Program-made: the position numbers and the translations under genes | Shown here: positions 61,049-64,000 of the stretch, one piece after another | How positions within the stretch are numbered: the stretch's first letter is position 1 | How the letters are laid out: each line of letters starts with the position of its first letter | Notes under the pieces: generated by a model | Database searches by the model: none | Seen by the model: the letters and a program-made list of their open reading frames with translations, nothing else | Told to the model about the DNA's origin: nothing | Assembly (NCBI GenBank): GCA_021209335.1 | Contig: JAJOIN010000006.1 | Location: forward strand, 1-64,000 | Direction: 5' to 3' | Length of the DNA stretch: 64,000 nucleotides | Source of the DNA: Aeromonadaceae bacterium | GTDB lineage: Bacteria; Pseudomonadota; Gammaproteobacteria; Enterobacterales; Aeromonadaceae

Positions 61049-61357
61049 GTGACACTAAGTAAATGGGTAGTGGGTGTGGGTTTGGCCGCCGCCAGCCTGG
61101 CCGCCCAGGCCGGTATCTTGCGGTGCGGTAATCAGGTGGTGCAGGAAGGGGAACCGGCCTCGGCCGTGGTGGCTCGTTGTGGTAAACCCGTCTTGGTGGA
61201 GGACATTAGCCGTCGCCAGGAGAGCCAGAGCGGCGAGCTGACCCAGGTCAAGGAGGGAGAGCGCTGGACCCTGTCCATGGGCAAGGGGCAGTTTATGCAA
61301 ATTGTCACCATCAAGGATGGCAAGATCACCCAGATCAGCAACGGCCCTCGCGAGTGA
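61049..61357 (+). CDS. DUF2845-like secreted protein (probable GTG start)
   Basis: Signal peptide then 'LRCGNQVVQEGEPASAVVARCGKPVLVED...GQFMQIVTIKDGKITQISNGPRE'. Confidence 0.8.
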   Translation: MTLSKWVVGVGLAAASLAAQAGILRCGNQVVQEGEPASAVVARCGKPVLVEDISRRQESQSGELTQVKEGERWTLSMGKGQFMQIVTIKDGKITQISNGPRE

Positions 61358-61366
61358 GGGCCGTTT
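61340..61366. terminator. Hairpin overlapping the stop codon of the DUF2845-like gene
   Basis: AACGGCCCTCGCGAGTGAGGGCCGTTT. Confidence 0.6.
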
Positions 61367-61369
61367 CAT

Positions 61370-61582
61370 TTAGGGCCTAAATCTGTGCATGGCCCGCACT
61401 TCCTGATTGATGCGGGCTATGGTCTGCAGCGCTGTGGGTTCCAGCCCCCCCTCGTAACAGACAAAGCCTTTGTCGAAACGAAAGGGACCATCCATCTCGA
61501 TGAAGAAGCTGCCCTGATAGTAAGCCATCACATGGCGAGCTATCTGACGTGGCAGACAGCTACGAAATACCTTGATCATCAT
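61370..61582 (-). CDS. Small hypothetical protein (70 aa)
   Basis: MMIKVFRSCLPRQIARHVMAYYQGSFFIEMDGPFRFDKGFVCYEGGLEPTALQTIARINQEVRAMHRFRP. Confidence 0.5.
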   Translation of the reverse strand: MMIKVFRSCLPRQIARHVMAYYQGSFFIEMDGPFRFDKGFVCYEGGLEPTALQTIARINQEVRAMHRFRP

Positions 61583-61749
61583 GGACTCCGGTTAAGCAAA
61601 ACGGCCAAGCAAAGCGGCTAAGAAGATAGGACGGCCCGGTGGCACTGCCATGGCAGTCATCTGAAAGATTGATGACAGGCACACCCCTGCGCAGCTGGCT
61701 CCCTGTTTCATGCGCTAATGTCAGATCAGGTGGGCAAGGAGAGCGGGCA

Positions 61750-63591
61750 ATGGCAGATTGGCTGGCACTGGGGCGTCAGGATTGGCAGGCAAGGCCGTTC
61801 CGCTGGTTGGTACGCCAGCGGGGCTGGCTGCTGGCCCTGGTCGTAGTGGGCGGGCTCTGGTTGCTGGGCAGCCATCCGAGCCTGCGTCAGGTGGCGGCGG
61901 GGATCGCCATCTTCCTGTTTGGCATGTTTTTTCTCGAGCAAGGCTTTGGCCATATCGCCTCCAGCCAGCTGCGCATGGGGCTCAGACGGGTGACGGCCCG
62001 CGCCTGGCAGGCCTGGCTGCTGGGCCTGGGAGCCACAGTGCTGACCCAGTCCAGCGCCCTGGTCTTGCTGCTGACCCTCTCCTTCATCTCTGCCGGCCTG
62101 ATTAACCTGCTGGCCGGCATCAGCATACTGGCTGGCGCCAGTCTGGGCACCACCACGGGCGGGTGGTTGCTGGCCAGCCTGGGGATGACGCTGGAGCTGG
62201 GCACTTATGGCCAGCCGCTGTTGGTGTTGGGCATGTTGCTGATCTCACTGCCGCGCTGGGGCGGTCGCCCCATGGGCATGGCCCTCTCCGGGGCAGGCTT
62301 TCTCTTGCTGGGTATTGCTGAGATCAACCAAGGCTTCGCCCATCTGTCGGACTGGGTGGCCCTCAGCCGCTGGCAACTGAGTGGTTGGCAAGGGGTGATC
62401 CTCTACGCCTTGCTGGGCATGGCCATGACCCTCGTGATCCAGTCCAGTCATGGCGCCCTGCTGCTGGTGTTGGCGGCGGTCAATGCCGGCCAGGTGAGCT
62501 ATGACAATGCCTTGGCCCTCGTCATCGGCATCAATGTGGGGGCGTCTGGCCCCGTGCTGTTGGGGGCTGTGAATGCGTCGCTGGATGGCAAGCGATTGGC
62601 GCTGCTGGATCTGCTGTTCAAGGGCGTCACGGCCCTGCTGTGCCTGTGTCTGTTTGTGCCTGTGACGGGGTTGAATGATGCCCTGGCCGATCTGGTGGGG
62701 GTGCCGCCGCTGGCCTATCCGCTGCGTCTGGCGCTGTTTCACACCCTGTTCAATCTGCTCGCCATCGGCTGGCTGTTGCCCTGTCGGGCTGGGGTGGCCC
62801 GGCTCATGGTGCGGCTGTGGCCGGCGCCTGAGCTGCCGGATGACAAGGTGCATGCCCGCTATCTGGATCCCGTATCCGCCGCCCACCCGCTGGCGGCGGA
62901 GCAGGCCTTGGGCAAGGAGGTGCGGCATCTGCTGAGCCAATATCAGGAGGTGAGTGCCCAGGGGCTGCTGGGGATCCCCGTCAAGGAGATGCTGGCGTCA
63001 GACAAGGCGCAGTTTCAACCTGCCTCCGGGCATGCTTTGGCGCCGATGCAGGAGTTGTATCAAAAGCGGGTCAAGCAGCTGTTTGGCGAAATCCTCACCT
63101 TTGGGGCCCTGTGCAAGGAGGGACTGGCCCCCCAGCAGCGTGAGCAGGTGGAGATCTTGTTGGGGGCGGCGCGTAACCTCAGTGAGGCGGTGCGGCTGGC
63201 CAGAAGCCTGCAGGCCAACTGGGTGTCCGCCCTGGAGTCGGACAATCTGGTGCTGCAGCGCCAATATCGGCTGATGCAGGAGCGGCTATGGCACACCAAT
63301 CGTGAGCTGGAGCGCTTGGTCACCGCCAGCGCGACGGAGCGGGAGGCGACCCTGGCTCTCCTGGCGGAGCGTATCGGCCTGGCGTCGCGGCGGGATCGGG
63401 AGGACATGGAGCTGCTCATTCGAGGCCATCAGCTGGCGCCCCTGCAGGCGGCCACCCTGATGAACGACAGCCAGACCTTACGGCGCCTGCTACGCCAGCT
63501 GATCAAGGCCTGCCGGGTACTCTATGCGCTGCCAGCCCTGCCCGGCAGTAGCGGGACGACCGCTCAGTCAGGCTTGCCCGCCGGCGGCTGA
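61750..63591 (+). CDS. Na+/phosphate cotransporter family protein (YjbB/NptA-like) with C-terminal helical PhoU-like region
   Basis: 'FLFGMFFLEQGFGHIASSQLR', 'TVLTQSSALVLLLTLSFISAGL', 'VIQSSHGALLLVLAAVNAG' duplicated QSS motifs. Confidence 0.9.
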   Translation: MADWLALGRQDWQARPFRWLVRQRGWLLALVVVGGLWLLGSHPSLRQVAAGIAIFLFGMFFLEQGFGHIASSQLRMGLRRVTARAWQAWLLGLGATVLTQSSALVLLLTLSFISAGLINLLAGISILAGASLGTTTGGWLLASLGMTLELGTYGQPLLVLGMLLISLPRWGGRPMGMALSGAGFLLLGIAEINQGFAHLSDWVALSRWQLSGWQGVILYALLGMAMTLVIQSSHGALLLVLAAVNAGQVSYDNALALVIGINVGASGPVLLGAVNASLDGKRLALLDLLFKGVTALLCLCLFVPVTGLNDALADLVGVPPLAYPLRLALFHTLFNLLAIGWLLPCRAGVARLMVRLWPAPELPDDKVHARYLDPVSAAHPLAAEQALGKEVRHLLSQYQEVSAQGLLGIPVKEMLASDKAQFQPASGHALAPMQELYQKRVKQLFGEILTFGALCKEGLAPQQREQVEILLGAARNLSEAVRLARSLQANWVSALESDNLVLQRQYRLMQERLWHTNRELERLVTASATEREATLALLAERIGLASRRDREDMELLIRGHQLAPLQAATLMNDSQTLRRLLRQLIKACRVLYALPALPGSSGTTAQSGLPAGG

Positions 63592-63995
63592 CATGCCTGT
63601 TCCAGATAGAGGGCGTCCGGGCCGTAGATGGCCGGATCCGGCCTATGGCCGCCGGGTTCGAAGCGATGGCGTCGCCAAAAGCCCGCAGCATCCTGCACTG
63701 CCACCAGCGCCAGACGGGGCAAGCGATGGCGGCGGGCCTGCTCACTGGCCCGCTGCAGGAAGGCGGCGGCCACTCCCAGTCCGCGGGCCTGGGGGGCCAC
63801 CACCACATCGTGCACATACAGCAGACTGGCATCGACCACCGGCTCGTATTCTTTATCCAGGCCGGGCGGGGGCCCGGCGTGCCAGGGATGGGCCAGACAG
63901 TAGCCCACCACCTGCTGCCGGCGGATGGCGACCCAGCAGCTGCGCGGGCCCAGGCGCTGCTTACTGCGCAGCACCGCCTCCTGCTCCGGCGTCAC
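63564..63995 (-). CDS. GNAT-family N-acetyltransferase, possibly truncated at the right window edge
   Basis: 'LLYVHDVVVAPQARGLGVAAAFLQRASEQARRHRLPRLALVAVQDAAGFWRRHRFEP'. Confidence 0.85.
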   Translation of the reverse strand: MTPEQEAVLRSKQRLGPRSCWVAIRRQQVVGYCLAHPWHAGPPPGLDKEYEPVVDASLLYVHDVVVAPQARGLGVAAAFLQRASEQARRHRLPRLALVAVQDAAGFWRRHRFEPGGHRPDPAIYGPDALYLEQACQPPAGKPD

Positions 63996-64000
63996 GGCGT

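Overview
The 64 kb window reads as ordinary, gene-dense gammaproteobacterial chromosome. Several gene orders match those known from enterics and vibrios: ydjA/sppA/ansA, bioA<>bioBFCD, tamAB, carAB, feoABC, hdfR/maoP, nagA/glnS, ybfF/ybfE/fldA/fur, seqA/pgm and glgP/glgC. An Aeromonadales-like host is my inference. I found no tRNA, rRNA, CRISPR array, prophage or defence island. The only mobile-element trace is a probable IS4-type transposase C-terminus at the left edge. The observations most worth checking are: (1) single-base frameshifts that split tamB (at a G7 tract) and carB (one missing C); (2) a lysine riboswitch with its promoter upstream of lysC; (3) paired ArgR boxes with 3-bp spacing upstream of both carAB and argA; (4) a candidate orphan sRNA on the + strand between lysC and argA; (5) a DUF4357-like protein with an antitoxin-like N-terminus directly upstream of polB; (6) a HAMP-terminated sensor with no output domain; (7) tandem, 1-nt-overlapping maoP-hdfR in a seqA-positive region. 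I see no convincing large undescribed system. The most novel-looking items are (4) and (5). All family calls come from reading the sequence and from memory; no database search was run.
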